This document shows, piece after piece, positions 23,611 through 32,724 of a stretch of 61,423 nt of DNA. The position numbers were made by a program, and so were the translations under genes. The stretch comes from Ureibacillus massiliensis 4400831 = CIP 108448 = CCUG 49529 (GTDB lineage Bacteria > Bacillota > Bacilli > Bacillales_A > Planococcaceae), in the NCBI RefSeq assembly GCF_000772965.1, contig NZ_JPVQ01000023.1, positions 1 to 61,423 on the forward strand. Reading direction: 5' to 3'. Position 1 is the first letter of the stretch. Every line of letters starts with the position of its first letter. The notes below the pieces were generated by a model. It did not search any database, was not told where the DNA came from, and was given only the letters and a program-made list of their open reading frames with translations.

Positions 23611-26169
23611 TTAATTACTTTCTCTTAAATAAAGATGTGCTTCTTTATTAATAAACTCTGTATCAGGAATTCGCTCATTCTTCTTATTTAATGCGCTCAT
23701 TCTATTGATAATAGGTGCTAATTTATCTTCAATCGGCTTATTCGATTGGAATTGGACACCATAAGAGTAAATACCACCAAATTCTTCTTCGATCCACTTT
23801 AGAAAACCTTCAATTTCGAATGGTTGACCCATTAAGGTAAATTCGAATTTAAATTTCATATTTGAGTTGATTGGCAGCTTTAAATTCGATAAATATTTAA
23901 TCCCTTCTAGTCCGATATTATCTAATAAGATAGGTGTTGCGCCAACATCTACTTTTTGGTTATTTACTTCCGAAATAGTCATTTTCGCTAGAACGAAGTT
24001 AGGAAACTGAAATCTGAAAAACTTTCTTTTTTCAATACCACCTTGCTTGAAATTCAATTTATTTTTTGGCTTTAAATAGCCAATTTTCATAAGGTGCTCA
24101 TATTCAGATTGGGATACTGGTGGGGAAAATAAATATCCTTGGATAAAATCACATTCCTGTTGCTTTAAAAACTCTATTTGATGTAATTCCTCTACCCCTT
24201 CTGCAACGACCTTCATCTCCAGAGTTTTTGCAAGATACAAAATTGAAGATATTATGCCCCTATCCATTTCATTTTCATGATGAATATTTTGCACAAACAA
24301 TTGATCTATTTTTAATGTATCCGGATGGAATTTCCTTAATAAATCGAATGACGCATACCCTGTTCCAAAGTCATCAATTGCTATTTTTATTCCTAAATTC
24401 TTTAGTTCTTCAATTTTGGAAAGAACGATTTTATCGCTCCGTAATAATGTACTTTCCGTAACTTCTAGCTCAAGGAACTTAGCTGGAATATCATTGATTT
24501 GAAGCTGTTCTTTCACTAATTCAACTAGTCCATTACGCATAAAGCGAATTGGTGGGACATTTACTGATAATGTCCTTAGTAAAAAACCTTGTTCTTTCCA
24601 TTCTTTTAACAATGATAGAACCCTTTTAATCACCCAATCCGTAATCAAGTTGATCGTTTGATTTTCCTCTGCGATAGGGATAAACTCACTTGGGGATATT
24701 GCACCCCATTCATTATGATTCCAACGTATTAAAACTTCCGCTCCGTAAATTTGACCACGTATTGGTTCAACTTTTGGTTGAAAATATAATTCAAACTCTT
24801 CATTTAAAATCGCTTTTCTCATGTCACGATCAAGTACGTATTTTTTGTAGGAAGAAATATCCTTAGAATATGTAAATAACTGATAGTTTCCCTTACCCTC
24901 TCGCTTTGCAAGATAAAGAGCTGTATGGGCATTTTCAATTAAACTAAGCTTTTCCTCTCCTTCTTCTGGAAAAAATGAAATCCCTATACTCATCGAAACA
25001 TAGATTTCATAATCTTCAACTATAATAGGCCGCTCAACCTCATGAATTATTTTCTCAGCCAATTGAATTACTTGATCTTTATGGTGAAAAGCACTTTGGG
25101 TAACGACAAAGTCATTACTACTAATACGTGAAATATGTCCATTGGAAGGAAGTATGTCCTTAAGTCTATTCGCAACGATTTTTAAAACTTCATCGCCTAT
25201 TTCATAACCAAGTGAGTCATTAATCATATTAAATCGGTCAATATCTAAATAGAGCAATGCAAAAGGTCTCCTATTTTCACAATAATAATCTAGTAATTCA
25301 TAAAGGCTTTTTTGATTTGGCAAACCTGTTAATTCATCATACTTTTCTATAAAAATTAATTTTTCTTCGAGTTGCTTTTCCCTTGTAATATCATGAATGA
25401 TTCCTAGAAGTTGCTCCACTTCCCCATTATTGTTGTACTTTATGGAAATTTGTTCTGATAACCACTTCACCTTTCCATTTCCACTAACTATACGATAGAC
25501 AGCTTGCGCCTTATTTCTTTGGGAGAGCTGACTCTCAATAATTTGAGTAACTTCGCGATCTTCAGGGTGTATAAATGTTGTAAAAGTTCGCTTATTAACT
25601 TTTTCTAAAGAGACTTCAAAAATACTTGCGATATTTTTAGAAATGAAAGAAAAGTCCCCGTTGATGGAATTTTTCATCCAAACTCCAGTATTCAATCCAT
25701 CAAAAAGGTCACGTAGGCTTCCTATTGTGCTCAATTTCTCTGATACATTTTCAATGATCAGGTAAACACCTTCGACTTCATTGTTCTCTTGTTCAATAGG
25801 GATAAATGTTAATAAAAGATCATATTTCTCTTCTTGAAAAGTAAAATTTATAAGATGCTTTTCAATTTTTCCTTCTAATGCTTGTTCCATAGTAAGCGCT
25901 AATGATGTATATGTATCTGGAGGCAGTATTGTTTTTAACTCTCTCAAATGATTTGGTTCAAACCCTAGAATATTTTTTATTGCTTCATTATTGATTGAAA
26001 ATATGCTTTTGTCTGTTGCAAAGATGATTGTTGTATTCGGTTGGTATTTTGCAAATTTCGAACAATAATATAGGATATTCTTTTCTCTTACGGTTTCCAT
26101 CTGAAGATCGGTTTCACCTTTATTTAAAATTTTCTTTATTATGTTAGATTTTTTTGAATTACCAAACAA
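23611..26169 (-). CDS. PAS-PAS-GGDEF-EAL-PilZ cyclic-di-GMP protein
   Basis: About 852 aa, soluble. Two PAS domains (about 30-140 and 150-270), GGDEF (about 280-435), EAL (about 450-690) and a PilZ-like domain (about 710-830). The GGDEF signature is SSNDF, so cyclase activity is unlikely. The EAL domain keeps EVL in AEVLIRW, ExTE-type VTES, DDFGTG, KID, EGVE and QGY, so phosphodiesterase activity is likely. PilZ has RKFFRF, but the second motif is DNIGLEG (Gly for Ser). Start: TTG 7 nt after GGGAGG; an ATG upstream is part of that site. Confidence 0.85.
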   Translation of the reverse strand: MFGNSKKSNIIKKILNKGETDLQMETVREKNILYYCSKFAKYQPNTTIIFATDKSIFSINNEAIKNILGFEPNHLRELKTILPPDTYTSLALTMEQALEGKIEKHLINFTFQEEKYDLLLTFIPIEQENNEVEGVYLIIENVSEKLSTIGSLRDLFDGLNTGVWMKNSINGDFSFISKNIASIFEVSLEKVNKRTFTTFIHPEDREVTQIIESQLSQRNKAQAVYRIVSGNGKVKWLSEQISIKYNNNGEVEQLLGIIHDITREKQLEEKLIFIEKYDELTGLPNQKSLYELLDYYCENRRPFALLYLDIDRFNMINDSLGYEIGDEVLKIVANRLKDILPSNGHISRISSNDFVVTQSAFHHKDQVIQLAEKIIHEVERPIIVEDYEIYVSMSIGISFFPEEGEEKLSLIENAHTALYLAKREGKGNYQLFTYSKDISSYKKYVLDRDMRKAILNEEFELYFQPKVEPIRGQIYGAEVLIRWNHNEWGAISPSEFIPIAEENQTINLITDWVIKRVLSLLKEWKEQGFLLRTLSVNVPPIRFMRNGLVELVKEQLQINDIPAKFLELEVTESTLLRSDKIVLSKIEELKNLGIKIAIDDFGTGYASFDLLRKFHPDTLKIDQLFVQNIHHENEMDRGIISSILYLAKTLEMKVVAEGVEELHQIEFLKQQECDFIQGYLFSPPVSQSEYEHLMKIGYLKPKNKLNFKQGGIEKRKFFRFQFPNFVLAKMTISEVNNQKVDVGATPILLDNIGLEGIKYLSNLKLPINSNMKFKFEFTLMGQPFEIEGFLKWIEEEFGGIYSYGVQFQSNKPIEDKLAPIINRMSALNKKNERIPDTEFINKEAHLYLRESN

Positions 26170-26184
26170 ACCAATACCTCCCAT

Positions 26185-26579
26185 CTATAATTTGCATTAT
26201 ATACAATGTAGCAAATAGTCTATTAGTTTATATTTATAATATTAATTAAATAGGAAATTAGACCTTTTGTAAATATTGGGAGAACAACTTTTTATTTTGG
26301 ATTTTTTTAGAGAAAGATGAGGTTTCGATAACTTTAACAATCTAAAGGGGTCTCTAGGTTTATTTAAGTCAATATTCTCAAATTACTATGCTAAAGCGGG
26401 TAGCACAGTTGTAGAAAAAAAAGCATTAAAATAATTTCTAATTTTTAAAATTTTTTTCTAAAGGATATATACATCTTAAAATTTTTTACCTATATTATTA
26501 GTAGTAAATGAAACATCTCTAAATTTTTTTCGTATATATATTATAAAACTTACAATTCTTCTGGAGGGAAACAATTCTT
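26185..26579. other. Gene-free spacer
   Basis: About 395 nt of very A/T-rich divergent promoter region. No RNA structure or repeat that I can support. Confidence 0.5.
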
Positions 26580-26762
26580 ATGTTTGATAAATTAAAGAAA
26601 TCTTTATTTGGTAAAAGTCATCGTCGTTATTCTTATTCTTCAAGCCATAGAGGATACTCCCATCGCGATAAATATTACGGCCACAAGCATTATAAAAGAA
26701 AGCGTAGAAGCTTTAGCTCAGGCTTCTTCGGATCTAGAAGTCGTAGCTTCTTTAGCAGCTAA
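26580..26762 (+). CDS. Small basic Ser/Tyr/His/Arg-rich protein
   Basis: 60 aa. After MFDKLKKSLFGK it is low-complexity: RRYSYSSSHRGYSH, KYYGHKHYKRKRRS, FGSRSRSFFSS. It has about fifteen serines, several in RxxS or SRS settings, and no signal or membrane segment. Not recognised. TCTGGAGG precedes the ATG. Its stop is two bases before the start of a Hanks-type kinase, which lacks its own ribosome site, so the two are translationally coupled. By analogy with basic Ser-rich coat proteins phosphorylated by CotH, it may be the kinase's substrate (inference). Confidence 0.75.
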   Translation: MFDKLKKSLFGKSHRRYSYSSSHRGYSHRDKYYGHKHYKRKRRSFSSGFFGSRSRSFFSS

Positions 26763-26764
26763 TA

Positions 26765-27535
26765 ATGTTTCATTTTATACAAGACAAAAAATATCATAAC
26801 CTTTTTAAAAAATATGTAGAAAATAAGACTTCATTTTCTCTTCAAGATATTCTCGGAAATGGTTCCTATGGATTTGCGTATCTTTTATTGGATGAGGTTA
26901 CAGGTAATCAATATGTACTAAAAAGAATGCGAGCGAAACATCGAAATGACGATAAGCAGCGAGCAAAATTTCAACAAGAAATTACTATGTTAAAAGAACT
27001 AGATATTCCAAATGTACCAAACATTCTTTATGATGGAGTCTTAGAGGATATCCCCTTCTATATTATGGACTTTGTGAATGGTTCTACCTTTGAGCAGGCC
27101 ATATTTGAAGAAGGTATAACCTTTTCTTTGAAAGAGTCTCTCGCGATTGTTAAGGATTTGCTTGAAATTGTGAATAATATTCATCAAAAGGGAATTGTCC
27201 ATCGTGATTTACGAATTCCAAATATTTTAATACAACATAACATTTTATATATTATTGACTTTGGTTTAGCAGCATATATTAAAGATGATACGAGAATGGA
27301 AGATATAGAAAACCCTAAAAAAATTGAAAATCACTGGAGTGATTTATACTATATAGGGCACTTTCTTCTATATTTACTTTATTCGAATTATTCGCCAACT
27401 GAACGAAAAGAGAGACGTTGGCAAGAAGAATTGGAGTTACCTCCTGTAGTAGAAGAATATATTGAACGTTTACTATTAATACAGCAACCATTTTCAACTA
27501 CAGAAGAAGCCATTAAATCTATTCCAACTGTATAA
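26765..27535 (+). CDS. Soluble Hanks-type Ser/Thr protein kinase
   Basis: 256 aa, kinase domain only. Gly loop GNGSYGFAY (31-39), catalytic Lys53 in YVLKRM, Glu72, HRDLRIPN (146-153) and DFG (165-167) are all intact, so it should be active. The activation segment is short and the C-lobe small, recalling compact Bacillus kinases such as YrzF/YabT, but there is no membrane anchor. It follows the small basic protein by two bases without its own ribosome site. Ends at a strong terminator. Confidence 0.88.
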   Translation: MFHFIQDKKYHNLFKKYVENKTSFSLQDILGNGSYGFAYLLLDEVTGNQYVLKRMRAKHRNDDKQRAKFQQEITMLKELDIPNVPNILYDGVLEDIPFYIMDFVNGSTFEQAIFEEGITFSLKESLAIVKDLLEIVNNIHQKGIVHRDLRIPNILIQHNILYIIDFGLAAYIKDDTRMEDIENPKKIENHWSDLYYIGHFLLYLLYSNYSPTERKERRWQEELELPPVVEEYIERLLLIQQPFSTTEEAIKSIPTV

Positions 27536-27537
27536 CA

Positions 27538-27570
27538 AAGGCGCAGTCATGATGACTGCGCCTTTTTGAT
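27538..27570. terminator. Terminator of the kinase operon
   Basis: AAGGCGCAGTC / GACTGCGCCTT with a 6-nt loop, then TTTGATTATTTT; also ends the convergent recombinase gene on the minus strand. Confidence 0.9.
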
Positions 27571-28127
27571 TATTTTAAATCAGCATTCTCTAAATATCTA
27601 TAAAGTGTAGATTTACTGATTCCAGTTTCTTGTTTAATATCATGTAAAGTATAGGTACCTGATTGATACATAGAGATTGCTTTTTTTATATTTTCATCTG
27701 ATTTTCTTGGGCGTCCTATTGCTTTTCCTTCATCTTTAGCCTGTTCCATACCAATGATTGTCGATTGTTTAATGATATCCGTTTGAAAATGTATCATTTT
27801 TTGAATCATATCTTGAAGAGAAAAAGATATTAAATCCCTACTATTTAATCCCTCGTCTAAAAATTCAATGGTTACCCCATCTCTTTTACATAATTTTAAT
27901 AGTTCCATCAAGTGTCTTGTCGTATCAGCTAAAACAAACATTCTTTCTACTAAAATCACATCATTTGGTTGGAGGCTCATAAGCAGTTTCTCAAGCTCCA
28001 TTCGTTTTTTTGGTTCTCCATGCAATTCTTTAAATATATAGTCACAGTTACTTGCTTTATTAAGTTTTTCTAACTGTATACTGCAATCTTTATCATTATA
28101 TAAAGGTCTTACATAACCAAATTTCAC
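27570..28127 (-). CDS. Degenerate serine recombinase with intact HTH
   Basis: 185 aa, resolvase/invertase fold. The N-terminus is FGYVRPLYND where active enzymes have YxRVS, so the catalytic serine is gone, and the active-site block near residue 70 is VERMFVLADTTR instead of DRLxRSxR. The linker (GMEQAKDEGKAIGRP) and C-terminal helix-turn-helix (YTLHDIKQETGISKSTLYRY) are intact. It probably binds DNA without cutting it, that is, acts as a regulator (inference). GTG start after AGGAGAGATAAA; longer upstream readings have no ribosome site. Confidence 0.8.
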   Translation of the reverse strand: MKFGYVRPLYNDKDCSIQLEKLNKASNCDYIFKELHGEPKKRMELEKLLMSLQPNDVILVERMFVLADTTRHLMELLKLCKRDGVTIEFLDEGLNSRDLISFSLQDMIQKMIHFQTDIIKQSTIIGMEQAKDEGKAIGRPRKSDENIKKAISMYQSGTYTLHDIKQETGISKSTLYRYLENADLK

Positions 28128-28143
28128 TTTATCTCTCCTAAAC

Positions 28144-28181
28144 ACATTCCCAAAAAGGTTCCTTTTTAGGAATTGGAATGT
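28144..28181. promoter_or_regulatory. Nested palindrome before the degenerate recombinase
   Basis: Outer arms ACATTCC (28144-28150) / GGAATGT (28175-28181) enclose the inner palindrome AAAAAGG-TT-CCTTTTT (28152-28167). A further inverted repeat GTATTT / AAATAC lies at 28205-28220, toward the SulP gene. Candidate operator for autoregulation. Confidence 0.5.
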
Positions 28182-28269
28182 TATGATAATCTCAGAATTA
28201 TGATTGTATTTTTGCAAATACTTATCTTACTTTAAACAAGCAGGATAAATAATAGTAAAGGAGTTTCCC

Positions 28270-29703
28270 ATGCAAAGTTTAAAACAACAATGGTTTGGCA
28301 ACGTGCGTGGTGATATTTTATCAGGTATCGTTGTAGCACTTGCTCTTATCCCAGAAGCAATTGCCTTTTCTATCATTGCAGGCGTTGATCCAATGGTAGG
28401 TTTATATGCATCATTTACAATTGCAGTCCTTATCGCCTTTGTCGGAGGACGTCCTGGTATGATATCAGCAGCAACTGGTGCGATGGCACTTGTAATGGTT
28501 CCGTTAGTTCGAGAGTATGGTGTTGAGTACTTATTTGCGGCTACTATTCTTACAGGAATTATACAAATTATTTTTGGTTCTCTAAAGATTGCAAAATTAA
28601 TGAAATTTATTCCGAATGCGGTCATGATTGGGTTCGTTAATTCATTAGCTATATTAATCTTTATGGCACAAGTACCGCACTTTGTTGGCATTTCAACAAT
28701 GACTTATGTTTTTGTTGGGATTACATTATTACTTGTATATACATTACCACGTTTTATCAAAGTAGTTCCAGCACCACTGATCGCTATTGTTGTACTAACA
28801 TCAATTGCTCTATTTAGTGGAATTGAATTAAGAACGATTGGTGATTTAGGGAATATTACGAAAGACTTACCGTCATTTATCATCCCTAATGTTCCATTTA
28901 CCTTTGAAACATTACAAATTATTTTCCCTTTTTCCATTTCTTTGGCCATTGTTGGGTTAGTTGAATCATTATTAACTTCACGAATTGTTGATGACATGAC
29001 AGGAACAGAAAGCAATAAAAATCGAGAAGCTCGTGGGCAAGGTATTGCTAACTTCGTTAATGGTTTCTTTGGTGGTATGGCGGGATGCGCAATGATTGGG
29101 CAATCCGTTATTAACATGAAATCCGGTGGGCGTGGTCGTCTTTCCACTTTAATTGCCGGCTTATTTTTAATGTTCCTCATCCTTGTATTAGGAGACTTAG
29201 TTGTAAGAATTCCAATGCCAGTGCTTGTTGGTATTATGATTATGGTAAGTATCGGTACTTTTGATTGGAGTTCGTTTAAATATTTGATGAAGGCTCCGCG
29301 CACTGACGTAATTGTTATGCTAACAACAGTTACAATTGTAGTTTGGACTCATGATTTATCAAAGGGGGTTATTGCTGGTGTTATATTAAGTGCAATCTTC
29401 TTTGTGGTTAAAATTTCAACTGTGAAAATTGAACCAGATGGACACCGTTATGAAGTACACGGTCAGCTTTTCTTCGCATCAACAGAAAGCTTTGTAAATT
29501 ACTTTAAAAATAAGCACTTTGAAACGAATCAAATCATAATTGATTTTTCCAATAGTCGTATTTGGGATGATTCAGGTGTAGGTGCTTTATTAAAGGTAGA
29601 GGATTTGTTACGTGAAAAAGGGGTCCTAGTTGAAATCATTAATTTAGATGCCCCTAGCAAGAAAATCATGTCTAAATTAAATGGTATGTCTTCATCACAC
29701 TAA
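28270..29703 (+). CDS. SulP-family anion transporter with STAS domain
   Basis: 477 aa. About 11-12 membrane helices with SulP signatures ([21 protein letters not shown] near the N-terminus; [19 protein letters not shown]), then a cytosolic STAS domain from about 390 ([20 protein letters not shown]). Such short-loop SulP proteins move sulfate, bicarbonate or dicarboxylates; substrate unknown. ATG after AAGGAGTTTCCC. Followed 12 nt later by a universal stress protein, a pair often seen together. Confidence 0.9.
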   Translation: MQSLKQQWFGNVRGDILSGIVVALALIPEAIAFSIIAGVDPMVGLYASFTIAVLIAFVGGRPGMISAATGAMALVMVPLVREYGVEYLFAATILTGIIQIIFGSLKIAKLMKFIPNAVMIGFVNSLAILIFMAQVPHFVGISTMTYVFVGITLLLVYTLPRFIKVVPAPLIAIVVLTSIALFSGIELRTIGDLGNITKDLPSFIIPNVPFTFETLQIIFPFSISLAIVGLVESLLTSRIVDDMTGTESNKNREARGQGIANFVNGFFGGMAGCAMIGQSVINMKSGGRGRLSTLIAGLFLMFLILVLGDLVVRIPMPVLVGIMIMVSIGTFDWSSFKYLMKAPRTDVIVMLTTVTIVVWTHDLSKGVIAGVILSAIFFVVKISTVKIEPDGHRYEVHGQLFFASTESFVNYFKNKHFETNQIIIDFSNSRIWDDSGVGALLKVEDLLREKGVLVEIINLDAPSKKIMSKLNGMSSSH

Positions 29704-29715
29704 GGGGGATATCTT

Positions 29716-30135
29716 ATGTATAAACACATTTTACTTGCTGCAGATGGTTCGGAAAATGCTATTCGTGCAACAAAAGAAGCTGTTAAAATTGCTTCATGCG
29801 ACAAAGAATCAATAGTTGAAGTAGTTTATGTGATTGACTTTGAAAAAGCAAAGGCTGAGGTTATTCATTTAAATTCTAGCGAAACCATCGAATTAGAACG
29901 TCGCAAAAAAATAGCAAAAGTAGAAGAATTACTTCGTGAATCAAATGTAACCTATAAAATTAAGTTTTTGCATGGCACACCCGGTCCTGAAATCATTAAA
30001 TATGCAAATGAACAAAAAGTGGATTTAGTCGTAATAGGAAGCCGTGGATTGAATGGCTTGCAGGAGATGGTATTAGGAAGCGTAAGTCATAAAGTAATGA
30101 AGCGTGTTCAATGCCCAGCATTAATAGTAAAATAA
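29716..30135 (+). CDS. Universal stress protein (UspA family)
   Basis: 139 aa, full-length Usp fold: HILLAADGSENAIRA at the N-terminus and the ATP-binding C-terminal motif GSRGLNGLQEMVLGSVSHKV (G-2x-G-9x-G-S pattern). Cytosolic. Co-transcribed with the SulP transporter and possibly modulating it (inference). Confidence 0.92.
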   Translation: MYKHILLAADGSENAIRATKEAVKIASCDKESIVEVVYVIDFEKAKAEVIHLNSSETIELERRKKIAKVEELLRESNVTYKIKFLHGTPGPEIIKYANEQKVDLVVIGSRGLNGLQEMVLGSVSHKVMKRVQCPALIVK

Positions 30136-30181
30136 ATGCATTTTAACAATCCTAGAAAGATAAACTAAAAAGTTCCATTGA

Positions 30182-30225
30182 AAAAGCACGAATTCAAAAT
30201 TAATTGATTCGTGCTTTTCATTTTT
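30182..30225. terminator. Bidirectional terminator
   Basis: AAAAGCACGAAT / ATTCGTGCTTTT, T-rich on both sides; ends the SulP-Usp operon and the convergent MmgE/PrpD operon. Confidence 0.88.
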
Positions 30226-30237
30226 GTTTAAATCATG

Positions 30238-31554
30238 TTAAATCAGACAGAGAAGGTCAGATAAATCCGTCGCATCATTTAATGTAAATATAGATTCCAT
30301 CCATTTCTCTTCTAATTCTTCATTTTTCAAAATCGACTTACACTTTTCTATGATTTCTTGTTTCGTGACTTTGTTATTTGGTGAACCCTTTGGAGTTGTT
30401 GATGTTTCCTCAATCATGTCACCATTTTTAAACACAATCTTCACTTTTGTATACCTTGGAACAGTTGAAGGTTCCTTCACATTTTGTCTTACAGTTTTAT
30501 TAATAATAGTTTGGGAAACTGAATCAATTGGGCTCCCCTCAAACTGTTTAAACTCTAAAGGTTGCCCTTGTAAAATAAGAGAAACGATATATTCAATACT
30601 AAAACGACCTTGCTCGCCGGTTTTAGGATTATGATGGATAAGTGCAGCATCCGTATTGTTTGAAAAGGTTATGATAATTTCTTGTATATCCTCAACATTT
30701 AACTTTCCAATTCGTAATGCCGCATCCGCGCCAAAATAAGCTGCTGAACAAAATGGATAAATTTTAAACCAAAGTCCGGGAGAAGCTATTTTCCAACTAT
30801 CATTCCACCCATCAAGTAAAGTGGAAGAATAATTTTCTGTACCTTCTCCATAGACTTCGAAATAGTTCCCTTTGCCATCAAAGCTATTCGAATTGTTTAC
30901 AAAGTTAACCATTGTTAAATTCACGCTTAATACTGCTGCACGGGCAGCTAGCCCCGCATGAAGTGGTTTCGTTTCTGTTCCAAAATGACAGCGTAAGCCA
31001 CTCGACTGAGTTGCTGCAAAGCCCAAAGCCTGTGCAAGCTGATCACGAGAAAATTGAAGCATATATCCACCAGCAAGTGCAGCTGCTAGTACACCAATTG
31101 TACCTGTATTATGCCAGCCTTTTTCATAATGACTATCTTTAACCGCACGAGCAATTCTTGCCATTACCTCTACCCCAACCACATAAGCTTCTAAAAAGCG
31201 TTTCCCTGTTACATCATTTGTAGAAGCCAATGCTAGTAAAGTAGAAAGTAGTACAGCACTTGGATGACCTCGCACCTCCGTATGAACATCATCAAAATCA
31301 AGTGCGTGGGCTAAAAAGCCATTTACTAATGCTGATTGCAAAGGAGTAGATTTTCGTCCTTGACCAATAATAGGCGAAACTTGAAAGCCACCTTCGAGTT
31401 CGATTAATTTTAGGAGTTTATGTACTCCTGCATCATCCTTACCAGCATAACTTGAGGTTAAATAATCTAACACACCCAATTTGGCGCATTCGATCGCTTC
31501 CCCATCTGGTGTCGCATGATAGATTTTATCAACGAACTTTTCGGTTAAACTCAT
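30238..31554 (-). CDS. MmgE/PrpD-family protein
   Basis: 438 aa. The family pattern is clear (ALDFDDVHTEVRGHPSAVLLSTLLA; GWHNTGTIGVLAAA; CHFGTETKPLHAGLAARAAVL). Members include 2-methylcitrate dehydratase, cis-aconitate decarboxylase and iminodisuccinate epimerase; the reaction here is unknown. It overlaps the upstream M20 amidohydrolase by 4 nt (ATGA), and both follow an amino-acid ABC transporter, so it probably handles an imported modified amino acid (inference). Confidence 0.88.
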   Translation of the reverse strand: MSLTEKFVDKIYHATPDGEAIECAKLGVLDYLTSSYAGKDDAGVHKLLKLIELEGGFQVSPIIGQGRKSTPLQSALVNGFLAHALDFDDVHTEVRGHPSAVLLSTLLALASTNDVTGKRFLEAYVVGVEVMARIARAVKDSHYEKGWHNTGTIGVLAAALAGGYMLQFSRDQLAQALGFAATQSSGLRCHFGTETKPLHAGLAARAAVLSVNLTMVNFVNNSNSFDGKGNYFEVYGEGTENYSSTLLDGWNDSWKIASPGLWFKIYPFCSAAYFGADAALRIGKLNVEDIQEIIITFSNNTDAALIHHNPKTGEQGRFSIEYIVSLILQGQPLEFKQFEGSPIDSVSQTIINKTVRQNVKEPSTVPRYTKVKIVFKNGDMIEETSTTPKGSPNNKVTKQEIIEKCKSILKNEELEEKWMESIFTLNDATDLSDLLCLI

Positions 31555-32705
31555 TTTAATAGCTCCGGTTTATTTAATGCTAAAATTGAAAGCTCCGTGA
31601 AATAATTTGCTGCTACTTCTAACGCTTCCTCTTTCAACTTAAATTCTGGATGGTGCCACGCTTTAGGTCCATCAACACCCATCCATACGAAAAATCCAGG
31701 AATTTTTGTTTGGTAGAATGCAAAGTCTTCACCTGCTGGTACTTGTTCAGCTTCAACAGCTTTATATCCAGCGACTTCTGCTGCCTCTTTAGCAATTTCT
31801 GCAAAGCGATCATCGTTATCTACTACTGGTAAATATGGGTACCATCTGAATTCAGCACGAGCACCAAAGCTTTCAGCAATTCCTTCCGCTAAAGCACGCA
31901 TACGTTCACCGATTACTTCACGCGTTTCTTCTTGGAATGTACGAACTGTTCCTTCAAGCTCTGCTTTTTCCGGAATAACATTCCATGTATTTCCTGCTTG
32001 AAGTTTCGTTACAGATACAACGATATTATGGAATGGATTCATATTACGACTAACTATACTTTGGAATGCTGATACAATTTGACTAGCGATAACAATTGGG
32101 TCAATGGCGTCATTCGGAATACCTGCATGACCGCCAACGCCAATAATATCTAATTCAAATCGGTCAACACTTGCCATTAAAGAGCCTGAACGTACACCAA
32201 TTGTTCCTACTGGTAATTCAGGCTTGTTATGCATACCAAATATTGCAGATACACCTTCTAATACCCCGCGTTCAGCAACATATACAGCACCTTGTGCAAT
32301 TTCCTCAGCAGGTTGGAAGATAATTCGCACCGTTCCCTTTATCTCTGAACGACGAGATTGTAATAAAATCGCTGCTCCAATCATTGATGAAGTATGAAAA
32401 TCATGACCACACGCATGCATGATGCCTTCATTTTTTGATGAAAACTCTACACCAGACTGCTCCAAAATTGGTAATGCATCGATATCTGCACGTAAAGCAA
32501 TTGTAGGACCATCTTGATCACCCTTAATTTCAGCTACAAGACCCGTTTCTAATGGGTAATCTAGAATCGTAATTCCTGCATCTTCTAGCCATTGACGAAT
32601 CCGTTTCGTCGTTTCATATTCTTTAAACCCTAATTCTGGATTTTCATGTAATTCTCGACGATATGAAATAAGTTTTGATTGTAAGTTTTCTACAGTAGTA
32701 CTCAT
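31551..32705 (-). CDS. M20 amidohydrolase (N-acyl-amino-acid hydrolase type)
   Basis: 384 aa, full M20 two-domain peptidase. Metal and catalytic residues: HACGHDFHT, QPAEE (general base and ligand Glu), FGMHNKPELPVG, and AGEDFAFY near the end. The family removes acyl groups from amino acids or dipeptides. Placed between an amino-acid ABC transporter (20-nt gap) and MmgE/PrpD (4-nt overlap), it likely processes the imported compound. Confidence 0.9.
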   Translation of the reverse strand: MSTTVENLQSKLISYRRELHENPELGFKEYETTKRIRQWLEDAGITILDYPLETGLVAEIKGDQDGPTIALRADIDALPILEQSGVEFSSKNEGIMHACGHDFHTSSMIGAAILLQSRRSEIKGTVRIIFQPAEEIAQGAVYVAERGVLEGVSAIFGMHNKPELPVGTIGVRSGSLMASVDRFELDIIGVGGHAGIPNDAIDPIVIASQIVSAFQSIVSRNMNPFHNIVVSVTKLQAGNTWNVIPEKAELEGTVRTFQEETREVIGERMRALAEGIAESFGARAEFRWYPYLPVVDNDDRFAEIAKEAAEVAGYKAVEAEQVPAGEDFAFYQTKIPGFFVWMGVDGPKAWHHPEFKLKEEALEVAANYFTELSILALNKPELLK

Positions 32706-32724
32706 TGTACAGTTCCTTCTTTCA

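Noticed and set aside
28227-28691. Long minus-strand frame of 154 codons
   Set aside because: Lies antisense within the SulP gene; composition is Ile/Ala/Pro-rich as expected of a shadow and there is no ribosome site.
28704-29303. Minus-strand frame of 199 codons
   Set aside because: Also antisense to the SulP gene, whose helices and STAS domain are unmistakable.
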